Shown in pieces: positions 1-8,556 of a DNA stretch of 37,265 bases; within the stretch, counting starts at the first letter, position 1; the number at the start of each line of letters is the position of its first letter. This stretch comes from Frankiaceae bacterium (GTDB lineage: Bacteria; Actinomycetota; Actinomycetes; JAFAQI01): assembly GCA_025929315.1 (NCBI GenBank), contig JAICMI010000009.1:1-37265 (forward strand), written 5' to 3'. Below the pieces are notes generated by a model. The model saw nothing but the letters and a program-made list of their open reading frames with translations, was not told the DNA's origin and did no database searches. Both the position numbers and the translations under genes were made by a program.

Positions 1-1
1 C

Positions 2-30
2 GGGCGCGGTGCGCTTCTCGCACCGCGCCC
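2..30 (-). terminator. Perfect 12-bp stem / 5-nt loop hairpin downstream of the DksA/TraR-like gene
   Basis: GGGCGCGGTGCG-CTTCT-CGCACCGCGCCC, 14 nt past the minus-strand stop at 45-47. A T-tract cannot be assessed because the window ends. Confidence 0.6.
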
Positions 31-44
31 AAACCTTCGCACCG

Positions 45-416
45 CTACCGCCGGCGACTTCGAGTCGCCTGGCAGGCGATGCAGTACCGGGCGGCGGGCA
101 GGATCTCCAGCCGTTCTGCGTTGATGGGGTTCGAACAGTCCCCACACAGGCCGTAGCTGCCATCGTCGAGCCGGCCGAGCGCCGCCTCGGTGTCGGCTAG
201 TTGCTGCCGGGCGGCGGTAAGGAGCTGCCTGGTGACGTGCCGTCCGTTCGCCTCTGATCCGTCGTCAGCGTCTTCATCGATCGGTGCCAGCGCCTCATAG
301 GACAGGTCGGTGAGGTCGGCAAGTTGCTGCCTCCACTGCTGCTTGAGCAGGGTGCGGCGCAACGCTAGGTCCTTGCTCACAGCCGTTGGGCTGACATGGA
401 GAGCCAAAGTAGTCAT
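45..416 (-). CDS. TraR/DksA family C4 zinc-finger protein
   Basis: Ends with DDGSYGLCGDCSNPINAERLEILPAARYCIACQ, with CxxC...CxxC spacing typical of TraR/DksA. Confidence 0.9.
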   Translation of the reverse strand: MTTLALHVSPTAVSKDLALRRTLLKQQWRQQLADLTDLSYEALAPIDEDADDGSEANGRHVTRQLLTAARQQLADTEAALGRLDDGSYGLCGDCSNPINAERLEILPAARYCIACQATRSRRR

Positions 417-483
417 CGTCTGTTCGCCTTCTCAGGGTGAGCGGAGTGGAGGCCGCAGCGCGTCTGGCGCTTTGCCACCGGGG

Positions 484-897
484 TTAGCGGGAGAAGGCGT
501 GCTGAGGAGGAGCACGACGGGACGGCAGTCGGCCCAACGCCGGGCTGCCCGTCGACGCTGCCGAGGCGACGAGCGTGAGGAGCAGCGCAACAACGAGTAC
601 GGGTGGTAGCAGGGCGGCCGAAGTCCCGGTGGTACTGCGCTGCCCGTGAGTAGGTGTCGCGGCCTTCAGGCCGCTGACACCGACAACACCGTCGACCCCA
701 TCGGTCTCCAGGTGGATGCCGATCTGGGCATGGCCGAAGGCCCACGGTGATGCCGTGCTTGGTTTTGCACCGGCCGATCCGCTCAAAGCGATAACGGAAA
801 CAACCGCAAGGATTGCGGCTACAACGCTGCGCCTGCCCGGACAGCGAGACGCCCAGGAGGGCATCCCTCCGGCTGGTGCGCGCAACATGTCCATCAC
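484..897 (-). CDS. Hypothetical secreted or membrane-anchored small protein
   Basis: N-terminal signal-like hydrophobic stretch (SVVAAILAVVSVIALSGSAGA) and C-terminal TM (ALLPPVLVVALLLTLVASAA); no family recognised. Confidence 0.5.
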   Translation of the reverse strand: MMDMLRAPAGGMPSWASRCPGRRSVVAAILAVVSVIALSGSAGAKPSTASPWAFGHAQIGIHLETDGVDGVVGVSGLKAATPTHGQRSTTGTSAALLPPVLVVALLLTLVASAASTGSPALGRLPSRRAPPQHAFSR

Positions 898-1077
898 CTC
901 TCGCGACCCATGAGCGGTCTTGCGCCTTCAGGATGGCTAGTGGCGGGTGCATCCTCAGGGTCACGCACCGGACGACTGTGACTGTCCGCGGCTGCCGACG
1001 CTCGGCAACGAAGATTGGCCTCGTCAGGACCGACCGGGCGCTAGTCATGGAGCAGCGCTACGTCGGCGCTTCATCGA

Positions 1078-2781
1078 ATGCACCCTTTCGATTGCGCAGC
1101 ATTGCGTGCTGCCGATCTGGACACCTACCCTGACGTGGTGAAGGCCCCTCGGGCTGATGCGTCGGTGCCGTCGCGCCGTTCCCTCGATCGGCCCGGGCAG
1201 GGGCCACATGCGCGCGCGTTGCTCGCTTTCCCGTGGGCGACGACGCCGGTCGGACCGGTCGACGGCTGGCCCGAGCAGCTGCGTCTCCTGGTCCAGGTGA
1301 TGCTGAGCTCGGAGTTCCCGATGATGATCGTCTGGGGCAACGAATACACGCAGCTGTACAACGACGGCTTCCGCCCCATCCTCGGGACGGATAAGCACCC
1401 CGGCGCGCTCGGACGCAGCGCTCGCGAGACGTGGTCGGAGATCTGGGACGAGATCGGGCCGCTCTTTGCCAAGGTCTTCGCCGGCGAAGCGGTGTGGAAC
1501 GCCGATCATCGGCTGCTGATCAACCGCAACGGCTACGACGAAGAGACGTTCTTCACCTACTCATACAGCCCGATCCACGACGACTCGGACTCCGTGGCTG
1601 GATTGCTCGTGGTGGCCACGGAGACGACGGCCGAGGTCGTCGACCGGCGGCGACTCAGCTGCGTCGGCAGTCTCGCCAGGGCGCTCGTCGGGGCCACGTC
1701 CATCGAGTCGGTCACGAACGTGACGATCGACGCCCTGCGGGACTGCGTGCCAGCGACGGCAATCGCGATCCACATGGTGCTCACTGACAGCGTCGTACGA
1801 ATCGCGAGTGTTGCCGGTCACCGCGCCGACGCGACCGATGACGCCCTCATTCGCGAGGTGGCTAACTCTCCCCGTCCGATCGTGCTGGACCAGGCGTGGG
1901 AACCGGGTCAACCCGCGTCTCGAGTGGCATTCGCGATCGACCACCCGAAGTTGCGGACGGTGGTCACCGTCGCAACCAACGACTGTCGCCCGTTCGACGA
2001 GGGGTACGAGCAGTTCATCGATCTCGTCCGGGCGGCGATGTCCGCATCCATGACCGCGGCGCTGGTCCGGGCGGAGGAGCTCGGTGCTCTCCGACTCATC
2101 AGCGACACGCTGCAAAACGCGATGCTGGAGCCGGCATCAGACCTCCCGACCGTCGCCGCGCGGTATTTGCCCGTAGCCAGCAACCTCACGGTCGGGGGCG
2201 ACTGGTACGACGTGCTCGACCTCGGCGGGGGACGCCGTGGCCTCATCGTCGGCGACTGCGTCGGTCATGGTCTCGAAGCCGCCACCGCGATGGGCGCGCT
2301 TCGAAATGTGAGCCGTGCGCTCCTCGCCGACGGCCATGGTCCCGCGGAGGTGATCGCGTCGTTGGACCGGTTCGCGACGACGATGCCCGCTGCCGCGTGC
2401 GCGACTGTCGTGTGCGCTGTCGTCGATCTCACCGAGCTCGTGATCACATACTCCAACGCTGGCCACCCCCCGCCGTTGCTCGTGCAGGGCGACGAGGTCG
2501 TCTGGCTCGAGCAGGCGCTGGCCACGCCGCTCGCCGTCGACGAACCGATTCGACGAGAAGCCCGACTCAACGTGCGCCCGGACGACCTGCTCGTCCTTTA
2601 CACCGACGGCCTCGTCGAACGCCGCCACGAGAATCTCGACGAGGGTCTGCTCCGCCTCGCCAAGGCAGCAGTCGCCTCGCGCGACGAGCCGGTGGAGGAG
2701 ATCGCCAACAGGCTGATTGAGGAGTTGGTCGGCACGACGGCACGCGACGACGTGGCGCTCGTCGTCAAGCGGATCCATTAG
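1078..2781 (+). CDS. PAS/GAF-type sensor with SpoIIE (PP2C) serine phosphatase domain
   Basis: PAS-like N-terminus (PMMIVWGNEYTQLYNDGFRPILG) and SpoIIE motifs VGGDWYDVLDL, GDCVGHGLEAA, NAGHPPPLL, LYTDGLVERR. Confidence 0.93.
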   Translation: MHPFDCAALRAADLDTYPDVVKAPRADASVPSRRSLDRPGQGPHARALLAFPWATTPVGPVDGWPEQLRLLVQVMLSSEFPMMIVWGNEYTQLYNDGFRPILGTDKHPGALGRSARETWSEIWDEIGPLFAKVFAGEAVWNADHRLLINRNGYDEETFFTYSYSPIHDDSDSVAGLLVVATETTAEVVDRRRLSCVGSLARALVGATSIESVTNVTIDALRDCVPATAIAIHMVLTDSVVRIASVAGHRADATDDALIREVANSPRPIVLDQAWEPGQPASRVAFAIDHPKLRTVVTVATNDCRPFDEGYEQFIDLVRAAMSASMTAALVRAEELGALRLISDTLQNAMLEPASDLPTVAARYLPVASNLTVGGDWYDVLDLGGGRRGLIVGDCVGHGLEAATAMGALRNVSRALLADGHGPAEVIASLDRFATTMPAAACATVVCAVVDLTELVITYSNAGHPPPLLVQGDEVVWLEQALATPLAVDEPIRREARLNVRPDDLLVLYTDGLVERRHENLDEGLLRLAKAAVASRDEPVEEIANRLIEELVGTTARDDVALVVKRIH

Positions 2782-2838
2782 TCAGCAGGACGCCAGATAG
2801 GGGCGCTGCGGCGAAGCGGCCATGTCCGACCCCAGACT

Positions 2839-3477
2839 GTGGTCATGACGGGCTTCGGTCAGTTCACCGATCTCGTCGCCAACGCCTCCGGTTGGGCCTA
2901 CCTGATCCTGCTGCTCTTTGCGTATCTGGATGCGCTAGTTCCGATCGTCCCGAGCGAGGCCTCCGTCATCACCGCGGGTGTCGTCGCCTCAAGCGGCGAC
3001 CTGTCGCTGTCTGTCGTCATCGCGATCGCCTGCATGGGCGCGTTTCTCGGCGACAACACCGGCTATCTGCTGGGTCGTCGATATGGCACTCGGATCACCG
3101 AGCGTTTCTTTTCGGGGGAGAAGGCGACCCGGCGGGTCGAGTGGGCCGAGCGGCAGATCCGCGAGCGCGGCGGCGAGCTGATCCTCGTCGGTCGGTTCAT
3201 CCCCGGCGGTCGCACTCTTGTCGCGCTCACGGCGGGAACGGCTGGCTATGTGTGGCGACGTTTCGCCGCGCTGGACGCCATCGCTGCACTCGCTTGGGCG
3301 CTTTACGCTGCGCTGCTCGGTTACTTCGGCGGTCGGGCGTTTGAGAACCAGCCCTGGAAGGGCCTGCTGCTTGCATTCGGGCTGGCTCTGTCCGTCACTG
3401 CAATAACCGAGGGAGTGCGGAGAGTCCGCCGGCGTTCTGTTGCTCGCGGCGACGCTAGGGCAGCCGGATGGCGTTGA
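2839..3477 (+). CDS. DedA family (SNARE-associated/VTT) membrane protein
   Basis: GDNTGYLLGRRYG, GRFIPGGRTLVALTAGTAGYVWRRF. Confidence 0.9.
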   Translation: MVMTGFGQFTDLVANASGWAYLILLLFAYLDALVPIVPSEASVITAGVVASSGDLSLSVVIAIACMGAFLGDNTGYLLGRRYGTRITERFFSGEKATRRVEWAERQIRERGGELILVGRFIPGGRTLVALTAGTAGYVWRRFAALDAIAALAWALYAALLGYFGGRAFENQPWKGLLLAFGLALSVTAITEGVRRVRRRSVARGDARAAGWR

Positions 3478-3495
3478 AGGTTCCCGCGCTCGTGA

Positions 3496-3767
3496 CCTTG
3501 CCGTCACCGTCAATCACGGTTCATCCGCAACACCGGCGACCCCGCAACCGCGGACCTGTCCGTCGCGATCGTGGATGACTGGCAGAGCCGCGGCGCGGGA
3601 TCGCTCCTCGTCAAACGGCTGTCGGCGCGAGCAGCCGGCGAGAACATCTCGCACTTCACCGCTATGACGGCGACCGGCAACGTCCGAGCGCGCCGGCTGC
3701 TCGGCAAACTCGGCGACGTCGCGATCACCGGCCGCGACGGCCCGACCGTGTCTTATCGAGTCGCTCT
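3496..3767 (+). pseudogene. C-terminal remnant of a GNAT acetyltransferase
   Basis: In-frame reading RFIRNTGDPATADLSVAIVDDWQSRGAGSLLVKRLSARAAGENISHFTAMTATGNVRARRLLGKLG contains the GNAT acetyl-CoA motif (Q/RxxGxG/A-like). There is an upstream in-frame TGA at 3493 and no N-terminal half. Confidence 0.65.
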
Positions 3768-4001
3768 TCCAGGGCCTGTGCAAACCCGCAAGCGGCGACG
3801 TCCGAGCTCAGTCGTGTCCATCGCCTTGGCTGCCACTGCGGTCGACGGCACGGATTGTCAAGCACCGCTCCGGCCGTTCGGTGGCGCTCCTCTCCAACGG
3901 CGGTATCGCAAGCGCGATCAATCCGCTGGATAAACGGGGGCTGCATGAGCCGCGGATCGTCGCACTCAACATGGCAAGAACGCACTCTCTAGGCTGGGTC
4001 A

Positions 4002-5627
4002 GTGACTCGGATTGCCCTCTTGAACGCGCTTGCCGCTCCCGGCCTCGCCGCCGCCGTCGACGAACTGGGCGAGCATCTTCGTCGCTGCGGGCTCACGGTG
4101 GTGCCGTGGCCGGAATCGGCGGACGCCGTCCTGGTCTGGGCCGACCAGAGCCTCCCTGGGACAACCGAGCAAGTTCTCGCACACGGGGAAGCCGGCCGGC
4201 CGGTGCTTCTGGCGGGCCCTACCGCTGCTTGCTGGTCCGGCGCCGAGGCCCTCCTGGACGCGGCGGGTCTCCTCGCCGGCTCGCCGACGCCCTTGCACGA
4301 CGTCCGGCTGCGCACCGTCCACGGCAACCCGGTCTGTCGCAGGTCTCCGGCCGAGCTGGACGTGCGCGACCGATGGCTCGCGGTCGACAAGGCATCTGAC
4401 GACGTCGAAGTGATCATCACGGCGATGACAGGCCTCACCGAGCATCCCGTCATGACCTGGCGCCCGTCGACCAACGTCGGCGTCCTCAGCACCGGTTGGT
4501 CCGCCGAGACGGTCCGTGATCCGGAGTTCCGCCGACTGACTCTTCGCTGGGTGCGGCACGCGCTCGGGCTCGACGAAAGCCCCGTGTTGCGGATCGGCAT
4601 GCTCGGCTTCGGCGCGATCGGCCTCGAGCACGCCGAAGCGGCTACGGCGGTCGAGGGCCTGGCGCTCGCTGCTGTCTGTGATCGCAGCCCGGAGCGGGTG
4701 GAGGCGGCGCAGGCGGCGCATCCGGGCGTCCGTTCATACATCGACGCTGACGACCTGCTGGCGAGCGACGAGGTCGACCTGGTGGTCGTCTCCACCCCTC
4801 CGAACACGCACGCCGACTGGGCGTTGCGCGCGATGGCGGCGGGCAAGCACGTGGTCGTCGAGAAACCGTTCTGCCTCACGACCGCTGAAGCGGACCAGAT
4901 GATCAGCCTCGCGTCGGACGCCGGGCGCGGGCTCGCGGTCTATCAGAACCGACGGTGGGACGCGGACTACCTGACCCTCAAGCGGCTCATCCGAAGTGGC
5001 GCGATCGGCGAGACGTTCCAGTACGAGTCGTTCGTCGGCGGGTTCGGCCACCCGTGCAACTACTGGCACTCTGACGAAGAAGTCAGCGGCGGCGCGATCT
5101 ACGACTGGGGCTCGCACTATCTCGACTGGGCACTCGACCTCCTGCCGCAGCAGATCGACCACGTCAGTGCGGTGACGCACAAACGCAGATGGCACGACGT
5201 CACCAACGCCGACCACACCCGCGTGCTCGTCCGGTTCACCGACGGAGTGGAAGCAGAGTTCGTCCACTCCGATCTGGCCGCTGCACCGAAGCCCAAGTGG
5301 TACGTCCTCGGCACCGAAGGAGCCATCGTCGGCTCCTGGCGCAACGAGCGGGTGATCTCCCGCAACGGGGTCGGCGCGCTCGTCGAGGACCTGCTGGCCC
5401 CAGCAGACTCTCCGGCGCAGCTGACGCTGCACTCCGCCGACGGCTCGGTGACCGACTTGGCGATCCCGGCGGCGCCGGCGTATCCGTTTCACCGTGAGCT
5501 CGCCGACTTCGTCCTCACCGGCGTGCCCATGTCGGTCACTCCCCACGGGTCGCGGCGCAACATCGCCGTCATGGAGGCCGCGACCGCGTCGGCGCGCCAG
5601 GGTGGCCGGCCGGTGTCACCCCGCTGA
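4002..5627 (+). CDS. Fusion: N-terminal ThuA-like glutamine-amidotransferase fold and C-terminal Gfo/Idh/MocA oxidoreductase
   Basis: N-terminus resembles ThuA; from about residue 195 LRIGMLGFGAIGLEHAEA, VSTPPNTHADWALRAMAAGKHVVVEKPF are Gfo/Idh/MocA hallmarks. Confidence 0.8.
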   Translation: MTRIALLNALAAPGLAAAVDELGEHLRRCGLTVVPWPESADAVLVWADQSLPGTTEQVLAHGEAGRPVLLAGPTAACWSGAEALLDAAGLLAGSPTPLHDVRLRTVHGNPVCRRSPAELDVRDRWLAVDKASDDVEVIITAMTGLTEHPVMTWRPSTNVGVLSTGWSAETVRDPEFRRLTLRWVRHALGLDESPVLRIGMLGFGAIGLEHAEAATAVEGLALAAVCDRSPERVEAAQAAHPGVRSYIDADDLLASDEVDLVVVSTPPNTHADWALRAMAAGKHVVVEKPFCLTTAEADQMISLASDAGRGLAVYQNRRWDADYLTLKRLIRSGAIGETFQYESFVGGFGHPCNYWHSDEEVSGGAIYDWGSHYLDWALDLLPQQIDHVSAVTHKRRWHDVTNADHTRVLVRFTDGVEAEFVHSDLAAAPKPKWYVLGTEGAIVGSWRNERVISRNGVGALVEDLLAPADSPAQLTLHSADGSVTDLAIPAAPAYPFHRELADFVLTGVPMSVTPHGSRRNIAVMEAATASARQGGRPVSPR

Positions 5628-5631
5628 GTCG

Positions 5632-6597
5632 ATGACCGTTTGTTGGGGTTTCCTCGGCGCCGGCTGGATCGCGAGCCGCGCACTCGCGCCAGCGGTCGCG
5701 ACGGCTGAAGGTGCAGTGCTCCAGGGGGTCGCCGCGCGCGACATCACCCGCGCCGTCGCGCTTGAGCCGGTCGGTCGTTGCTACGACGACTACGCAGCTC
5801 TTCTCGCTGACGATGACATCGACGCCGTATACATCTCGCTGACCAACGAGATGCATGCCCGCTGGTCGATCTCAGCATTGGAAGCCGGCAAGCATGTGCT
5901 TTGCGAGAAGCCGCTCGCGATGAACAGCGACGAAGCCAACGCAATGGCTGAGGCCGCGGCGAAGGCAGGCCGGCTTCTCGTCGAAGCGTCCTGGTACCGG
6001 TGGCACCCGCGTGTGCGGCGCGCGCAACAACTGCTAGCCGCCGGGACGATAGGCGCCGTCCGCCACGTCGCCGCGGGCTTCACCTTCGCCGGGGAGCTCG
6101 AAGGCAACTATCGACTGGAGCCGGCGCGCGGCGGCGGCGCCCTGTACGACGTCGGTTGTTACGCCGTCTCCGCAGCGCAATGGGCGTTCGGCGGCGCGCC
6201 CGTGATCGACGTCGCCGCGCGTCAGCAGATCGGCCCGACGGGGGTCGACCTCGTCACCGAGGCAGTGCTCGCCTTTCCCGATGGTGAAGCGGAGATCCGC
6301 GCCGGCATCGCCGAGCCGCCGACACAATGGCTGGTCATCACCGGAGACGCCGGCGAGATCGAGTTCCGCGACGCGCCCTACACCTCGTGGCGGGACGACC
6401 CGACCATGCTGCTGCTGTCCGACGGCAGCACGACCGAGCGCATAGAACTTCCCGCGACGGACGCTTACCGAGTGATGATCGAGGAGACCTCGGCGGTCAT
6501 CGACGGACGACCCGGATGGGTGCTGCCGGTCGGCGAGTCGATCGAGACGGCGCGCGTGCTCGATGCGATCTTCAGCTGCGCGGACCTCGCGAGGTAG
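5632..6597 (+). CDS. Gfo/Idh/MocA family oxidoreductase
   Basis: WGFLGAGWIASRALAPAV, AVYISLTNEMHARWSISALEAGKHVLCEKPLAMN; ATG at 5632, 4 nt after the previous stop. Confidence 0.9.
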   Translation: MTVCWGFLGAGWIASRALAPAVATAEGAVLQGVAARDITRAVALEPVGRCYDDYAALLADDDIDAVYISLTNEMHARWSISALEAGKHVLCEKPLAMNSDEANAMAEAAAKAGRLLVEASWYRWHPRVRRAQQLLAAGTIGAVRHVAAGFTFAGELEGNYRLEPARGGGALYDVGCYAVSAAQWAFGGAPVIDVAARQQIGPTGVDLVTEAVLAFPDGEAEIRAGIAEPPTQWLVITGDAGEIEFRDAPYTSWRDDPTMLLLSDGSTTERIELPATDAYRVMIEETSAVIDGRPGWVLPVGESIETARVLDAIFSCADLAR

Positions 6598-6654
6598 GTC
6601 GCCCGGCAGCGGACATGGCGCGCGACCTTCTCTATCGGCCCAAGGGGAGGTCGA

Positions 6655-7329
6655 TCAGGGCCAGTCCGCTCTTGGCGTCGTGCCGTCGTCTGAGGTGGCC
6701 GGGTGCTTCAGGCCGGCATAGATCGCGCCGCGGCGACCACCCTGGCCGATGATCGCCTCGAGCTGCTCGTCGCTGGTGCGCCCGACGCGGATCCGTACGC
6801 CGTCGTAGGTGACGACGTCGAGCTCGTCGACGTTGTCGACGGTCTTGCCGGCCATCACCGAGTGCGTCCCGCAGGCGTTGTTGCCGATCATCCCGCCGAG
6901 AGTTGCGTGGTCGTGCGTCGCCGGGTCCGGGCCGAACGTCAGCTGATACTCCTCGGCGGCGTCCCGCAGCTCGTCGCACACCAAGCCCGGCTGCACCCTT
7001 GCTTGCCGCGCCTGCGGATCCAGGTGCACGAGGGCGTGCATGTACTTCGAGAAGTCGAAGACGACCGCCGAGTTGACGCTCTGGCCGGCGAGCGCCGTGC
7101 CACAACCTCGGCCGAGCACCGGCGCGCCATGCCTGCGACACACCTCCAGGCCGGCGAGCACGTCCTGCTCATGCCGCGGAATCACGACTCCGATCGGCAC
7201 CTGGCGGAACACCGACGCGTCATACGCGTACAACGCCCGCGAGCCAGCGTCGAAGCGCACCTCGCCCTCTAGCGCTTCGGCCAGCTCACGCTGCAGCGCG
7301 TCGGCGTACTCCGGCGGCACGGAGTCACG
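6655..7329 (-). pseudogene. N-terminal fragment of a FAD-linked oxidase (D-lactate/glycolate-oxidase type)
   Basis: FAD_binding_4 motifs (VLGRGCGTALAGQSVN, PDPATHDHATLGGMIGNNACGTHSV). The ORF stops after about 225 aa, whereas this family continues with C-terminal FAD and often Fe-S domains. Confidence 0.7.
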
Positions 7330-7430
7330 CATCGAAGAGGCGTCGCGTTGACGCCGGGCGGCTGGTGCTGCACCTCGTGTCACGATATACGCGCTACCGC
7401 ATAGGAGAAGCGGGCAAACCCTGGAGAGAC

Positions 7431-8192
7431 GTGGAACGCTCTTACCTGGACAGGCGCGCGGGGCTGGCGCCTGCCCTGGCAGCTGTCGCCGGTTACGTCG
7501 ATGCGGTCGGGTACTTGAGCCTGAACGTGTTCACCGCCCACATGAGCGGCAACAGCGCCCGCCTCGGCGTTTACCTGAGCCACCACGGATGGCACGACGC
7601 GCTCGTGGTGGTTTTCGCCGTGGCCGTCTTCGTTGCCAGCATCGCCGCGGGGACGCTCATCATGGAGCTGGGTGCACGTGGTGGTCGGACGCACACCGAC
7701 GCGCTGCTCCTCCTTGTCGAAGCTGCACTGCTCGCGGTGTTTGCCGTCGTTGGCCAGCTCTCGCAAGTGCAGGGGCGGATACCCAGTGCGCCCGCTGTCC
7801 AGTTCTACGGGCTTGTTGCCTGCGCCGTCTGCGCGATCGGGCTGCAGACCGCGTCGCTGCAGCGCATCAGTGGGCAGCCCGTCCGCACCGCCTTCGTTTC
7901 CGGCATGCTGACAGCGCTGGCCGACGAGATCGTCGGCGCGGTGACGCAACCACATGCCGGTCGGGGCAAGCGCAGCTACCTCGCCGATGAGCTCGGCATG
8001 CGCGGAAGGCCACAGCCGGGCCGCGCGTTGCTCATCGCGTTCATCTGGCTGGGCTACGTCGGCGGGGCAACCGGAGGAGCCTTCCTGCAGCGGTCTTGGC
8101 ACTTGATGTCGCTGGTCTTGCCGATCGCACTGCTGGTCGCCGTCGCAGCGGCGACCCGGCGCCTCCTCGAGCGCAGCTCGCCCGGGCACTAA
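7431..8192 (+). CDS. YoaK/DUF1275 family membrane protein
   Basis: AAVAGYVDAVGYLSLNVFTAHMSGNSARLG, LQTASLQRISGQPVRTAFVSGMLTALADEI; start uncertain (the ORF opens at 7365). Confidence 0.88.
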   Translation: MERSYLDRRAGLAPALAAVAGYVDAVGYLSLNVFTAHMSGNSARLGVYLSHHGWHDALVVVFAVAVFVASIAAGTLIMELGARGGRTHTDALLLLVEAALLAVFAVVGQLSQVQGRIPSAPAVQFYGLVACAVCAIGLQTASLQRISGQPVRTAFVSGMLTALADEIVGAVTQPHAGRGKRSYLADELGMRGRPQPGRALLIAFIWLGYVGGATGGAFLQRSWHLMSLVLPIALLVAVAAATRRLLERSSPGH

Positions 8193-8239
8193 CCCAGATC
8201 AGGCCTTCGCCCCGTGTTGGCTTTTCCCGGATCTCGGCG

Positions 8240-8527
8240 TCACCCTGTCCGGCGCGCTGGATGCGACTGCGGGTCGAGCCTCGCGTCGTCGGTGCTGGTC
8301 CCCGTCCGAAGCTGCAGCTGGTGTCGGGCGACGAGCTCGCACATCAGCAGCCAGTCGTCGGTCTGGGTCACGCCGGTGAACCGAGCGGCTGCGGCCGCGC
8401 GGCCGACCTCACGCATCACAGCGGTGGGATCGACATCCGGGAACTCGGTCAGCAGATGTTCGGTGAGCTCGTCGTAGGAGGAGTGACTCGGGCAGCAGCG
8501 GATCAGCCGCTCGGTGGTCTCGAACAT
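8240..8527 (-). CDS. Small protein, possibly a three-helix-bundle (DUF3562-like) domain
   Basis: MFETTERLIRCCPSHSSYDELTEHLLTEFPDVDPTAVMREVGRAAAA; RBS-like AAGGAG upstream; family call from pattern only. Confidence 0.55.
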   Translation of the reverse strand: MFETTERLIRCCPSHSSYDELTEHLLTEFPDVDPTAVMREVGRAAAAARFTGVTQTDDWLLMCELVARHQLQLRTGTSTDDARLDPQSHPARRTG

Positions 8528-8556
8528 ACGACTCCTTGTCGGTGGTCGCTCGGTTG

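Noticed and set aside
413-1048. 211-aa minus-strand ORF
   Set aside because: Arg/Cys-rich, low-complexity translation overlapping a more plausible secreted-protein ORF; typical spurious high-GC ORF.
1561-2115. 184-aa minus ORF inside the SpoIIE phosphatase gene (also 2137-2778)
   Set aside because: Antisense shadow of a well-supported CDS; composition lacks domain signatures.
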